Shown here: one piece after another, positions 11,004 to 21,688 of the stretch
Position numbering within the stretch: position 1 is the stretch's first letter
Layout: each line of letters opens with the position of its first letter
NCBI RefSeq assembly: GCF_029784155.1
Contig: NC_073691.1
Span: 129,642,714 to 129,706,713, forward strand
Length of the DNA: 64,000 nucleotides
Direction: 5' to 3'
Source of the DNA: Uranotaenia lowii
Taxonomy: Eukaryota; Arthropoda; Insecta; Diptera; Culicidae
Position numbers and translations under genes: made by a program
Notes under the pieces: generated by a model
Databases searched by the model: none
Told to the model about the DNA's origin: nothing
What the model saw: only the letters and a program-made list of their open reading frames with translations

Positions 11004-12043
11004 GTAAGTGTTTTCGATACCGACCCCATCGCATCGCATCGAATTGCATAGCATGCAAACAACAATTGATAATACCATTCCAGTCTTATTACTACCAACA
11101 ATGGGAGGGATAATTCATAAAGCACGCGATGATTAGAAACTTTCAAAATAGTCTGACTTGAGACGGTTTTTTTTTTCTAAAACTAGTAGAATATTACAAA
11201 GCTTGAGTAGCCATGAAGGCGTTGTTCTTGGAAGACCCTAGCCAGGATTTTGTATTTTGTGGAAATGTTTCGATTGGTTACCCAGACGTGGGGATGGGTT
11301 GGATTCTACACTCAACCAACTTATTGTTTTATCAACTAGGTACATTGCAATCGGTTGTTCAATAAAGTACACGTCCATGGTGCTGCAACAATGCTGCCGA
11401 GCATTCTAACTACTCGAATGGGCTGCTACTGGTGGTAATTAATTGATTGCCATGAATGTGGAACCGAACCCGTTACTCGATCCGACCATTTGTGCCAACA
11501 TATTGCATGGGTTATCGAAAATCTAGGTTAGGATTTCATCTTCGTTCGATCGAAAATTCAAATCAAACCTATTCCGGAAAGTGGTTAATTTGCGAGATGA
11601 GGTGTACATTTTGCATTCTGCACTATCTGTGGTAGAATAAATTTACATAAATTGGAAAACTACTGTATGCCGGGCGTTTCAGGCAAGTGGTTGCACTAGT
11701 TTTAGTTGTTTCAAACGGAACACAATACAGATTTGTTTTGAGGAACAGACATGTTACGCCCGAATTGGGTAGGCGGTTCAAACAAGTCCACAAATTTATT
11801 CGGCTTTGAGTCAACTGATCTGTTACATGCCTCTAAATTTTGTCGATAATGGGTCTAACATGATAAACCGGTTCCCTCTTCAATTGCCTTCGAAATCCAG
11901 AATTATTTGACAGCATAAAATTAAAGATGTTTTTGTCAAATAATACATGTGTAAGTATTTTATTTTATTTAAGCGAGGATAGTGGGGAGGTTGAACTCCT
12001 GAAGTTTCAAAATCTTAAATATAAGCACTGAATATGGTTCCAC
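11004..12043. other. Intronic sequence without recognised elements
   Basis: No coding frame, inverted repeat or known repeat was recognised. Reading frames here are short and lack coding character. Confidence 0.5.
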
Positions 12044-12666
12044 TAGGGGAGATAGGGGCATAATGAGCACCCGGGGCATAATAAGCACTCTCCAGCAAAC
12101 ATAAAATCGCATTAAAAATGATAACTCAAGTCATTAAAAACGTTATTGCGAATCGTAAATCCAACTAACGCAAGTAAAAGGTCGTAAAAATGGTTTAAAT
12201 CGGATATGATCAAAAGTCCGCCATGTTTGCAGATTTTGAAGACGATTTCGTTCCTTTTTTCCTCCCGCGTGGGTCCAGTGAGAGAACAGCTTTGTTGTTC
12301 TCTCTGCGACCATCAGTTCGCAAGCGTTGAGAGAGAAAACTTGTACTCTCTTGCATTCTTTCTGTATGTATGAATATGGTGCCGAATATCGTCCAAATCG
12401 TAAACCCTTATCGCTTTAGCCAGAAGTTGAAAATATGTTGCCTCCACTTTGGTAGGTAAATGCTGTTTTTTCGAGTTTCATACGATCATTCTACAATGTA
12501 TATGAAACATATAACAAAGTTATTGAGATATATTTTACAAAAAATGTTTGCTGGGTCCTCTTTTCTACAAAAGTACGTATTTTCTAAAATAAATTTTCAT
12601 GACGATTTGTTTCGTACTACCTTTAGTATAAATATTTCACCAAAAAAGAAATATCCTAATCATCTT

Positions 12667-13196
12667 TGTTCGGGCTCGGCCGATGGGGGGTTCGGATTTC
12701 GGGGTATTTCTTCCCGTCTCTCGTCGACGGCATCCACCAGCAGCAGGAATGTAAGGTGAGTCGCTTTCACTTAGCACCAAAGCAACAGCTGATCACCCGT
12801 TCGGGGGAGATTTAGTTTGCACAGCGTCGGGTTGATTTCGCGAACAAGCACCACTTAGAATGCACAATGATTGCTGCCAATTACTTAGGTTCGATTTCGG
12901 AACTAGTATATAGAAGTCGCTTATTTGGACTTAAACTAAACAGTTTATTGGGAACGAATTAAAATGCCGTGCGTTCAATTCAACTCTAGATTCTATTCTA
13001 ACAACTAAAATGGCTTACTAAACTATTGTATGTAGCTCTCTCTGGGTTCATCGCTATGTTGCGAGAGAGTTGATTATTCACTAGGGTACGATCACAAATA
13101 TTGGTTTTACGAACAAATGAGTTACAGTGTCAAGTGAACATAAGACACATTACAACACAAACTTATTCTAATTCCTGATCGGTGTAGTACCGATCA
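12667..13196 (-). repeat. BEL 3' LTR (530 bp)
   Basis: TG...CA ends on the minus strand, starting with a short palindrome TGATCGGTACTACACCGATC. Essentially identical to 17537-18066. Confidence 0.95.
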
Positions 13197-13397
13197 TTCC
13201 GGCCACCTTGAAACTGCTGTTTTAACGAATTTCGGACCAATTGATTGCGGCCTCCTCAGTCGGTTGGACCATGCGACACGGTTGGGCAGGGTACACAGGT
13301 GGACCAGGAGACACGGCGGTTGGATCAAGACACAGCTGGCACGTCGCACATCGAGGAATCTGCTTCGGCACTGGTGCAGAATCTGTGAATACAAAAG

Positions 13398-14063
13398 AGA
13401 CCCGGTAGACCGAACGGCGTAGGGTAAGGTTATAGGAACGCTAATCACCTGTTAGCGCCCCATTAGCGCGTTGAGCAACGTTCGGCGTGCTCTACCGATC
13501 TTTGAAGATTCTGCTACCATGTGGATGTATGTGGGCGATCTCGCTGGTAAACGAAGCGAATCTGCGACGATGTAAGACAGTGGGCGAATCGAATAAAAGA
13601 CCCGGTAGATCGAACGATTTGGATTAAAGTAATAGGAACGCTAATCACCTGTTAGCGCTCCTTTAGCGCGTTGAGCAACGTTCGGCGTGCTCTACCGGTC
13701 TTAGAAGATTCGGCTTCTGACGTGGCTCGGTGCATGGCGATGAATGCTCGGTGACGATATAGAAATAATATAGGAAAGGATCTGCAATCGACAAAGAACC
13801 GGTAGATCGAAAGAGAAAATGTGACAGTTTGGAACGCTAATCACCTATTAGCGCTCGACATGCGCAGTGAGTCACATTCGGCGTGCTCTGCCGGTCTTTG
13901 TAGAAGGATCTCGATGATGGCGGGTACAATAGGACGTCTAAGAAACTGTAAGCAACAAAGACCCGGTAGATCGAACGATATGGATGGAATGATAGGAACG
14001 CTAATCACCTGTTAGCGCTCCATTAGCGCGTTGAGCACGTTCGGCGTGCTCTACCGGTCTTTG
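13398..14063. repeat. Four hairpin repeats, about 107 bp each
   Basis: Copies at 13398-13504, 13596-13702, 13793-13900 and 13957-14063 start about 198, 197 and 164 bp apart. Each begins AAAGACCCGGTAGATCGAAC and ends with the inverse, CTCTACCGGTCTTT, giving a 13-bp outer stem with one bulge. An inner hairpin AACGCTAA/TTAGCGCT sits mid-unit. Compensating changes, such as the GACCG/CGATC variants, are few. The spacers between units are only weakly alike. They occupy the place where pol should be in the BEL element. Confidence 0.9.
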
Positions 14064-14070
14064 TAGCTTT

Positions 14071-16710
14071 CTAGTTGTCGGGGTTGTCGCGTTGACCTGT
14101 TGACTGCTGGCGGTGAGTTAGATGACAATCTCGCTTGGCTGGCTTAATGACTCCATCTCGACCAGGGTTTTCGGGGAAGTTGGAGGAATGTAGATTCCTG
14201 AACAGTTCACTAGCTGTGATGTGCAATTCCGGAACGCGTCTCCTACTGAGCCCATCAGTATCCTCCTCTGGCAGAACAGGTGCGCATAACTCCAGACAGG
14301 TAACAGACGGCTGCTTGACCAAAGGGACAACGTAGCAGCAGGATCCATAGACAGCGTCTTCTCCTTCGTCGTTGACCTTAGCGGCGCTTGAGGGAGTGTT
14401 GTACAGCTGACTGTGTTGAGCGACGGGACCGACGAGCAGCGTATCGTTGAGCGCGTACCCTGAATTGGGCTCACAGGATCCGTCGAATACCACGCGTTCA
14501 TTGGTGGTTTTGCTGGATTCCTTGAGCACCGGGTGATGTGGCAGATAGCAGTGTGGTTTGTCGTCAACAGGATCGATCTGGTGCTTATTTCCGGGTTGAG
14601 CGTGACTTCCAAGGATTTTGTGGTGTGCATTTCTGGTGGAGTTTCGATATGTGGCTTTCGTTCGGGAATCTCCAAGAGTGATTTGCGGATAATTGAGTCT
14701 GGAATGACGGCCGATGTATCCTCTTTCGTGAACTTGAGTGGTGGAGGGTTCAGCTTCCATTCTCTGGCTCCCATCGGTGGTTTCCATTGGCCGGAACTTC
14801 CTAGGTATCGTTTCTCGGGTTTGATCAACGGTGGAGAGGTAGCACGCTTGCGGTGCGGTGGTGGAGCTGGAATCCACTTTGCCGGAAACTGTCCAGCCAA
14901 AGAGGGTGTCCACCAAAAACGGAGAATTATCACCAAGAGAGTGACGTACGCCTGTGTGGAACTCGTGGTAACATTCTCCACCGATGATCATGTCGATTGT
15001 TGCTGGAACGTTGAAATGAGGATCCGCCAATGGAACCTTTGGTATTTTCCAGGCAGTTGTATCGATCGGGGATGTGGGAAGATGGGAGGTTGGCTTCTTC
15101 ATGACGAGGAAATCGAGTGTGGTGGAGAAGTCGCTGTTCCTGGATACGATCTTGGCAGCTAACTTTTTTCTGATGCGCTTGACTGACTCTCCAATTCCGG
15201 CAACTGCGATGTCCACGGGAGTTTGTCGGGTGGCGAGTTCGTTCGCGAGTTTCCTGGTGATAAAGTTCGACATTGCTGCGGAATCTAGAAAAGCTCGTAC
15301 TGGAATCTTTCTGCCGTATCGATCGACAACTAACAGAGAGACTGTCTCCAAGAGAACAGTTGAATCTGAATGCACGGGAAGATTTACTGTTGGTGGGCTA
15401 AGCAATCTACTGGGGCCTAGATTCGCTTGTGTGGCTTGTGATTCCTCGGATGAGGACTCGTTCGGTGGTGCTGCTTGGTCGTGCAACATAGTATGGTGCT
15501 TTGCTTGGCAAATCCTACACAGGAACTTGGATTTACAGGATCTAGCCTGGTGGTTCGCGCGGAAGCAATTCCAGCAAAGGCTGTGCTGTGTCACAAGCTC
15601 TCGTCGTTGGGAGCTTGACAGGTTCGAAAATGCTGGACATTGATGAAGCGGATGTGTTCTCCAACAACAGTGGCATGACGAAGTACTGGATTGAGTTTCG
15701 GACGTAGCTGTGTTCACAACAGATCGGATGGGAACTGGTTTTTTCGAGATTTGGCCGGCCACCTTGGAAACGGTGGGCACTGAGAAACGATGCTGGAGAT
15801 CGCTGTCCACGGATTTCAACATCCGGACCTGGTGGATGAGGAACTCGATGAGCTCGTCGTATTTCACCTCATCCTTCTGTCGAGTATCTTGCTCCCATGC
15901 ACGAATCGTCGCCGAATCTAACTTATTCGTCAGGATAAAGATGAGCGGAGTGTCCCAATGCTCGATAGGCTCACCCAATTTCCCCAGTGCCTTAACGTGT
16001 CGCTGGAAATCATCAACCAGTGTGTTGAGGTCTTGTGCTGACTCATGCTGGATCGGTGGAAGGTTGTACAGGCCTCGGAACAGCTCCTTTCTTAGGAATC
16101 GCTTGTTGTCGTAGCGCTTTTTCAATGCGTCCCACGTCGACGCATAGTTATCGGCTTGGATATCCACAGACTCGAACGGTTTTCTGGCCTCTCCTTCCAG
16201 TGACTGCAACAGATACTGCAGCTTGTTGACGATTGGTATATCCTCGTTGCAGTGAATCATCGAGAGAAAGTTGTCACGGAACGAGATCCAGCGCGATTCA
16301 TCTCCACTAAATTTCGGAAGATCGATTTTCGGCAGCCGATGATGGAAACTGGAAGCCATGCTGTGAGAAGCCGATGCGTGTATGATCGTCGAACTCAACG
16401 GATGCTCCCTACTTTCCAGTTTGGACAACAAGAAACCTTTCGCTCTGCAAAACCGATCCTCGAAATCCGCCCGGAACTCCAGATGTGTCTCGAACCTTTC
16501 TTCGTTGTCACCCATCTCGATGTCGTTCTGCACGTTCAAGAAGAGTTCGTTGCACTTGTTGAGCGCCTCTAAACGTACAGCAACCTGGCAACAATCCCGT
16601 TCATAGGTGAAATCCGCTACAAACTTCTCCACCACATCTCGTTCGGCACATGCTCGTCGTCTCGTCAGAAGGTCCGCTGCTAACTTTTTCTCCGCCTTGC
16701 TAGTCATCAC
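14071..16710 (-). CDS. BEL/Pao Gag-protease with scrambled pol start
   Basis: The 879-codon frame has a BEL-type Gag region (DUF1759-like, about 125-300, LPKIDLPKFSGDESRWISFR). Cysteine/histidine clusters of the nucleic-acid-binding kind follow at about 346-404, including CWNCFRANHQARSC. A retropepsin-like segment of the DUF1758 kind has LDSAAMSNFI, where the usual DSG reads DSA. The first part of pol is recognisable (YLPHHPVLKESS...VVFDGS...LNDTLLVGP). The sequence then jumps to an RNase H-like QPSVTCLELCA, showing an internal deletion with out-of-frame patches. Gag could still be made; enzymes could not. The start is the ATG pair at 16710 after a leader of about 800 bp. Confidence 0.88.
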   Translation of the reverse strand: MMTSKAEKKLAADLLTRRRACAERDVVEKFVADFTYERDCCQVAVRLEALNKCNELFLNVQNDIEMGDNEERFETHLEFRADFEDRFCRAKGFLLSKLESREHPLSSTIIHASASHSMASSFHHRLPKIDLPKFSGDESRWISFRDNFLSMIHCNEDIPIVNKLQYLLQSLEGEARKPFESVDIQADNYASTWDALKKRYDNKRFLRKELFRGLYNLPPIQHESAQDLNTLVDDFQRHVKALGKLGEPIEHWDTPLIFILTNKLDSATIRAWEQDTRQKDEVKYDELIEFLIHQVRMLKSVDSDLQHRFSVPTVSKVAGQISKKPVPIRSVVNTATSETQSSTSSCHCCWRTHPLHQCPAFSNLSSSQRRELVTQHSLCWNCFRANHQARSCKSKFLCRICQAKHHTMLHDQAAPPNESSSEESQATQANLGPSRLLSPPTVNLPVHSDSTVLLETVSLLVVDRYGRKIPVRAFLDSAAMSNFITRKLANELATRQTPVDIAVAGIGESVKRIRKKLAAKIVSRNSDFSTTLDFLVMKKPTSHLPTSPIDTTAWKIPKVPLADPHFNVPATIDMIIGGECYHEFHTGVRHSLGDNSPFLVDTLFGWTVSGKVDSSSTTAPQACYLSTVDQTRETIPRKFRPMETTDGSQRMEAEPSTTQVHERGYIGRHSRLNYPQITLGDSRTKATYRNSTRNAHHKILGSHAQPGNKHQIDPVDDKPHCYLPHHPVLKESSKTTNERVVFDGSCEPNSGYALNDTLLVGPVAQHSQLYNTPSSAAKVNDEGEDAVYGSCCYVVPLVKQPSVTCLELCAPVLPEEDTDGLSRRRVPELHITASELFRNLHSSNFPENPGRDGVIKPAKRDCHLTHRQQSTGQRDNPDN

Positions 16711-16828
16711 TCAACACCACTCAAATTACACTTTTGACACCAAAAACGATCGGAAACACCACCAACGATTGACTTTTCGGATGTGTTTTATAAATAAAAA
16801 TCGTCAAAATATTTTTATTTAGTGTATG

Positions 16829-17262
16829 TTGCTATCCTTTTGAACGGTACTGTAGTCAGCAACTTGTATGAACGCCACCCAGCAATGTTAAAATCGCCAC
16901 AAAATAAACTCCGAAAGTGATTTGAAATTTTTCAAAAAATCCAATTTATGAAATATTGCTATACTTTTGAACGATACTGTAGTCTAGCAACTTGTCTCAA
17001 TGCGTCTCAGCAATTCTTCAGTGTCTCAGTGACCACTGGAAGTAAATTCCAATTTGTTTAAAAACTTTCAATTTTTTCAAGTGTCGATGTATTTTTGATC
17101 GACACTGTAGAGTGCACCACCCTAAATGCACTTGTACTTCCACCTTGAACCGACCTTTGGCCACAAAATGCAATTAAGTGTAAAAAGTTATTTAATTTTT
17201 CCTTGTTGCAAACCTTTTGTGCTGCACTGTGTTTCAAAACATTCGAACGGCACTGTAGAAAA
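16829..17262 (-). repeat. Degenerate repeats in the BEL leader
   Basis: A motif read on the + strand as TTTTGAACGGTACTGTAG occurs at about 16838, 16969, 17090 (TTTTGATCGACACTGTAG) and 17242 (TTCGAACGGCACTGTAG), some 130-150 bp apart. It lies between the primer site and gag. Function unknown; a packaging or promoter role would be guesswork. Confidence 0.6.
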
Positions 17263-17516
17263 TTTCCGTTTGTTTTGATTCTACGAATTCATTAATCGAT
17301 TTTTTGGTTATTATTGCGGTGTCGGTTAATTTTACCAATTTACAAAGTTATCCGTTGGCCAAGTGAAAGATAGGCCAAAATGATCTGATCCGCGGTGAGT
17401 AAATCACAAAAGGGCCTACCTTGGTGTGGATTATCTACAAACCACAACTGCTATGGCGCTCGGAAGATGGCGATTGATGATTCCTCTGCTGGTCCAGATG
17501 AGCTTCCTGTCCTCGA

Positions 17517-17534
17517 ATCCGGCTCGAAGGACCA
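17517..17534 (-). promoter_or_regulatory. BEL primer-binding site (tRNA-Tyr type)
   Basis: Two bases inside the 5' LTR the minus strand reads TGGTCCTTCGAGCCGGA, complementary to the 3' end of animal tRNA-Tyr (…CCGGCTCGAAGGACCA). Identity continues a few bases into the T arm. Confidence 0.85.
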
Positions 17535-17536
17535 AA

Positions 17537-18066
17537 TGTTCGGGCTCGGCCGATGGGGGGTTCGGATTTCGGGGTATTTCTTCCCGTCTCTCGTCGACGG
17601 CATCCACCAGCAGCAGGAATGTAAGGTGAGTCGCTTTCACTTAGCACCAAAGCAACAGCTGATCACCCGTTCGGGGGAGATTTAGTTTGCACAGCGTCGG
17701 GTTGATTTCGCGAACAAGCACCACACAGAATGCACAATGATTGCTGCCAATTACTTAGGTTCGATTTCGGAACTAGTATATAGAAGTCGCTTATTTGGAC
17801 TTAAACTAAACAGTTTATTGGGAACGAATTAAAATGCCGTGCGTTCAATTCAACTCTAGATTCTATTCTAACAACTAAAATGGCTTACTAAACTATTGTA
17901 TGTAGCTCTCTCTGGGTTCATCGCTATGTTGCGAGAGAGTTGATTATTCACTAGGGTACGATCACAAATATTGGTTTTACGAACAAATGAGTTACAGTGT
18001 CAAGTGAACATAAGACACATTACAACACAAACTTATTCTAATTCCTGATCGGTGTAGTACCGATCA
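17537..18066 (-). repeat. BEL 5' LTR (530 bp)
   Basis: Partner of 12667-13196; two differences in 530 bp by eye. Confidence 0.95.
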
Positions 18067-18391
18067 ATCTTTACAGAAATATTAAAAAATAATCAGCTAG
18101 ATTCGCAAGTGACGAAAATATTATAATTTTTGAGCACCACGAAATAAGCTTGATCTAAAATGCACGCACTGCAACATGATTTACACATTGTTTCTCAATT
18201 TTCACCATCATTATTTTTTTGATTTTTCACTATGATCAAACGCGTTTTTACTTAAATTTGTTGACTCGGGGCAAACAGAGCACTATCAATCGGTGCACGA
18301 TGAGCGTTTTCTGCCAGGGAATCTAGCAGCGAATTCAACTCGATGAAGTCAACTGCATAATAGAGCTGCAGCTTGACTTGTTTCATCTGTA

Positions 18392-18468
18392 GATTTGGCC
18401 TATTGGTAAGGTGTCGGAGAGGTAATCAAAAGACTCTAGTTCGATTCCTGTTCGAGGTGTTTTTTTTC
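18392..18468 (+). ncRNA. tRNA-like Pol III unit, left arm
   Basis: TTTGGCCTATTGGTAAGG fits a Pol III A box, AGTTCGATTCC fits a B box, and T8 follows as a terminator. I could not form a proper 7-bp anticodon loop or a paired acceptor stem, so it is tRNA-derived rather than a working tRNA gene. Confidence 0.55.
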
Positions 18469-18657
18469 ACATACCATTCATGATTGATTTTAGTAGCACC
18501 ATCCGCTAAACAAAGTACCAGAAACATAATGTATAAGCGTGTGTGAATTGTTTGAATTCTATATACAAATAGACCTAGATTATTTTGTTATTGCTTTGTT
18601 TGATGGATCTAAGCCTCACCGTTTAGTGCAAAATGCATCGATCATGAATGATAAATG

Positions 18658-18735
18658 AAAAAAAAAAACTTCTACCAGGAATCGAATTCGAGTCTATTGA
18701 TTGCCTATCCGACACCTTACCAATAAGCCAAATCG
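18658..18735 (-). ncRNA. tRNA-like Pol III unit, right arm
   Basis: Mirror of the left-arm unit: A box TTTGGCTTATTGGTAAGG, B box AATTCGATTCC, then a T-run. It differs from the left copy at scattered positions, yet both boxes and the terminator are kept. Confidence 0.55.
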
Positions 18736-18885
18736 TCAGATGAAACAAGTCAAGCTGTAGCTCTATTATGCAGTTGACTTCATCGAGTTGAATACGCTGC
18801 TAGATTCCCTGGCAGAAAACGCTCATCGTGCTCCGATTAGTGGTGTTTATACTGCCCCAGGGGAGGGGGTTCTCATCATGCCCCT

Positions 18886-19541
18886 ACAGTGACTGGTTTT
18901 CAGCTTTTGACAAAAAATTTTAAAATGCATTTTTAAACGTTTTTATCAACTTTTTCAAGTTTCAGCCAATAAGGCAATAGACTATTTTAGTGTCTGAACA
19001 CGAAACAATGATGAAATTCACATATTATAGCTGTTCTCTATGGTTAAATAAGCGTTTTTCTTAAGGTGGCCAATATGTCCTTATATCCCTCACCACTTTT
19101 CATAATGATGATTCGAGATTCGCTACTTAGATTAAAGGTTACGTATACCACATAAGTAGTCGGATTTGTGTGAGTGTTCAAAAACCTTCAAGGGTGAAAT
19201 ATACCGACTCATACTTGAATTGGACACTGGATCAATCGCTCAAGTCGCAGTGCTTAAATTCGTCATGTTATCAAATGGAGCTTTGATCTTTCCTTTGATG
19301 ATGCTTTTAAGCCATCTTTGATCAATCGTTGCATGGAAGAATTCGAAATATTCGCTTAGTTATTAAGCCTCTGGATTGATCCACAGTTGAATTGATCTCT
19401 CTGAATTCCGCTTCACTTTCGTCTTGATCACTTTTACCACATTTATAGTGCGCGCAAACCATGGTTTTCCACTTCCCAGCTTCCGTGGACATGGTCCTGC
19501 AAGGAGAGAACGTTTCACGCGATTAACGGTCGCTAGATTGC
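18886..19541. other. Intronic sequence without recognised elements
   Basis: No coding frame or clear repeat seen. Confidence 0.5.
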
Positions 19542-19550
19542 ATGCAACAG

Positions 19551-20500
19551 TAGACTGGCCCATAACAAAAAAAATCCTCATATTCCACGCGGCACCCCAT
19601 AGGATGGTGCATTCAGGTTAAAAAATTACTTTCTGAAAGTTTCAGGTCATTTGGCAGAAACACGAGCTGGCGCAAAAGACTTGAAATTTGTATGGAAATT
19701 TTCGGCAAAATGTATGAAAAATCGACATACTTTCGCTCTTTGTGTTTTAAAATATGTTTCCAGTAAGCTAGAAAGCTCAGAATTTCAGGAATTGTAGTTC
19801 AAGCAATACCAAACAAGTTTGTAAAAGATAGTATTGCGATTTGAGTTGACTGTAATGAGTTATTTGCAATTGAATGTGTGACATTTTTCGCATTTCTTTG
19901 ATATATAGTGAACGGCTAATAATCGCACTAACTAGATATCATCGTCACACAATAAGAATAACAAATAGTTTGTGTACTCGGAAAAGTTGCCAAAAAAGCT
20001 TTTTGCAAAGATATTTGTTATAAAATAAGCTACAAATTTGCCGAAGACACAAATTTTCTATCTATTATTCTCATTGTGTGACTATGCGAACAAGTAAGTA
20101 GGTACTAATAATCCACTTATACATCGTTCACGACATATCGATGAAATGCGAAAAAAATGGCACATTCAAATGCAAATAGCTCATCACAGTCAACTCGTAT
20201 CGCGTCACAATCTTCTACAAATTTGTTTATCATTGTTTGAACTGCAATTCCTGAAATTCTGAGCTTTCTAGCATACTGGAAACATATTTTATATCACAAA
20301 GAGTGAAAGTATGTCGATTTTTCATACATTTTGCCGAAATTCTCCATACAAATTTCAAGTCCTTTGCGCCAGCTCGTGCTTCGGCCAAATGATCTTAAAC
20401 TTTCAGAAAGACATTTTTTCACCTAAATGCACCAATCTAGGGGGTGCCGCGTTGAAAAAAATGTTGTAAAAATCATCCCATACAAATTTGGGCCAGTCTA
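19551..20500. mobile_element. Foldback element with 9-bp target duplication (Mutator-like?)
   Basis: Ends TAGACTGGCCCA and TGGGCCAGTCTA are inverse, and the arms match for about 350 bp each. The arms share GCGGCACCCC and the phrase AAATGTATGAAAAATCGACA. The 9-bp word ATGCAACAG sits directly outside both ends (19542-19550, 20501-20509). Long inverted arms plus a 9-bp duplication are the hallmark of Mutator-like elements. A TA duplication one base pair further in is also possible. There is no coding content. A partial relative lies at 29803-30175. Confidence 0.75.
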
Positions 20501-20509
20501 ATGCAACAG

Positions 20510-21337
20510 CCACCGAAATTTGATGAGGAGATCTTTCGACGAGAAACGCACTGGATGCTATCTCCTTTGTGTACATCTTGCCGTTGTAGCGTTGACTCTA
20601 CTACTGCATTGTTAACGTCAATTGACAGATGACGATTAGAGCTAATACACCCCAATTTTTTTCTTAGAAATTGTAAAAAAATCAACCCAAAACAAACTTC
20701 TAAAAAATTTCGCATTTTTTTTACTGGTCAAACTGTATGCTTGTCATCTCTCTTGACATTTGTCTCTAACATACGACTCAATCCATTTAGAAAGTATTTC
20801 ATTATCCGAAGCAAGTGATAAAATTTCACTTCCTACAGCAATTAACCGGAGAAACAACGTGCACAAAATATTACCAAACAATTAAACCAACAGGTGTTTG
20901 AGTGATAAAAAGGCGTCCTTCGAAATAAATTTCTGTCGCAGACAATATAACGGAAGCGTCGGGAGAATTTGATCCTTGCCAAAAACATGGCGAAAGCAGA
21001 AAGATAAAGGTTTTTTTTTTTTATTTATTTGTTTCGCTAGCTTTTTCCCTCCTGGCCGCATCATCCGGTTTGCGGGTCTCAAGATCTGGAATGTTGCTGG
21101 TACAGAAAAAGAGGAATGCAATTTGTAAATGACATCTGTCAACACACTTTGCGGAAGCGGTTATAAAATGTTACCTTGTGTTATCTCGAGTATTTCATAG
21201 CATCGTGCTTTCTAAGAAAAACACTAGGGCATGTTTGATCGGTTTGAGATAAAAGTGGTCTACTTGAAGTCTTTAATTAGAAAACTTTTTAGATAATCAC
21301 ACACATCCGTTATGGCTAAACCAACAAATGACCATCT
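20510..21337. other. Intronic sequence, nothing recognised
   Basis: Only short unsupported frames. A pyrimidine/A tract lies near 21009-21030. Confidence 0.5.
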
Positions 21338-21688
21338 CGATCATGGGCTGGGTGGCCAAGATTTTCATCAAAATAGCTTTATTTTGAAACTAGCGGACAG
21401 CAGAAAATGAATTTCTTTATGATAACTTAGCACCGTAGATCCTTTGAGTTCTGTACATTGTACATTATGTACATTCAATGAATTTTTTTTTACATAATTT
21501 CGGAGATTTTCAATAATATATAAATATAGATCCCTGAAATTATGCAATCATTTCTCTTCCAATACACATAGAAACCCCACATGCGGACGAATAATGCGAA
21601 TTTTCTTCAAAGAAATTCATTTTTTGCTGTCTGTTAGCTTCAAAATAACGACAATTTTGTTAAAATCTTGGCCACACATGATCTAGAT
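21338..21688. mobile_element. Short foldback MITE (351 bp)
   Basis: Arms 21338-21425 and 21597-21688 are imperfect inverses: GGCCAAGATTTTCATCAAAA against its diverged inverse, then CAGCAGAAAATGAATTTCTT. A single arm of the same family appears near 42533-42572 (AATTCATTTGCTGCTGTCCG). Confidence 0.7.

Larger units (their letters stand above)
12667..18066 (-). mobile_element. BEL/Pao LTR retrotransposon, pol-deleted, young
   Basis: Two 530-bp LTRs bound 4.3 kb of internal sequence, and a 5-bp duplication (ATCTT at 12662-12666 and 18067-18071) flanks it. The LTRs differ at only two adjacent-looking positions near 12855 and 17725, which implies recent insertion. On the minus strand the order is 5' LTR, primer site, long leader with repeats, gag-protease frame, a stub of pol, four hairpin repeats, 3' LTR. 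RT, most of RNase H and integrase are missing, so it needs proteins from another BEL element. Confidence 0.95.
18266..18857. mobile_element. Foldback element with tRNA-like arms
   Basis: Inverted arms of about 190 bp (18266-18468 and 18658-18857) begin GGGGCA and share GATGAGCGTTTTCTGCCAGG. Each arm contains a tRNA-like unit with A-box, B-box and T-run, and the two units point toward each other. No clear target duplication is seen. It lies inside the TA-flanked element 12046-18884. Confidence 0.8.
12046..18884. mobile_element. TA-flanked foldback element hosting BEL and tRNA-like insertions
   Basis: The left end after TA at 12044 reads GGGGAGATAGGGGCATAATG. The right end before TA at 18885 is TTCTCATCATGCCCC. 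Removing the BEL element (12667-18066 plus duplication) leaves about 1.4 kb. The ends recall the foldback at 1239-10399 (GGGGAGA...), so the two may be related families. No transposase is seen. Confidence 0.5.

Noticed and set aside
14118..14981. 287-codon open frame on the minus strand
   Set aside because: It is an out-of-phase shadow of the BEL gag-protease frame. The recognisable BEL motifs are in the longer frame.
18392..18468. Functional tRNA gene
   Set aside because: A and B boxes are present, but a seven-base anticodon loop and acceptor pairing cannot be drawn. The unit is repeated in an inverted arm, so it is a tRNA-derived repeat.
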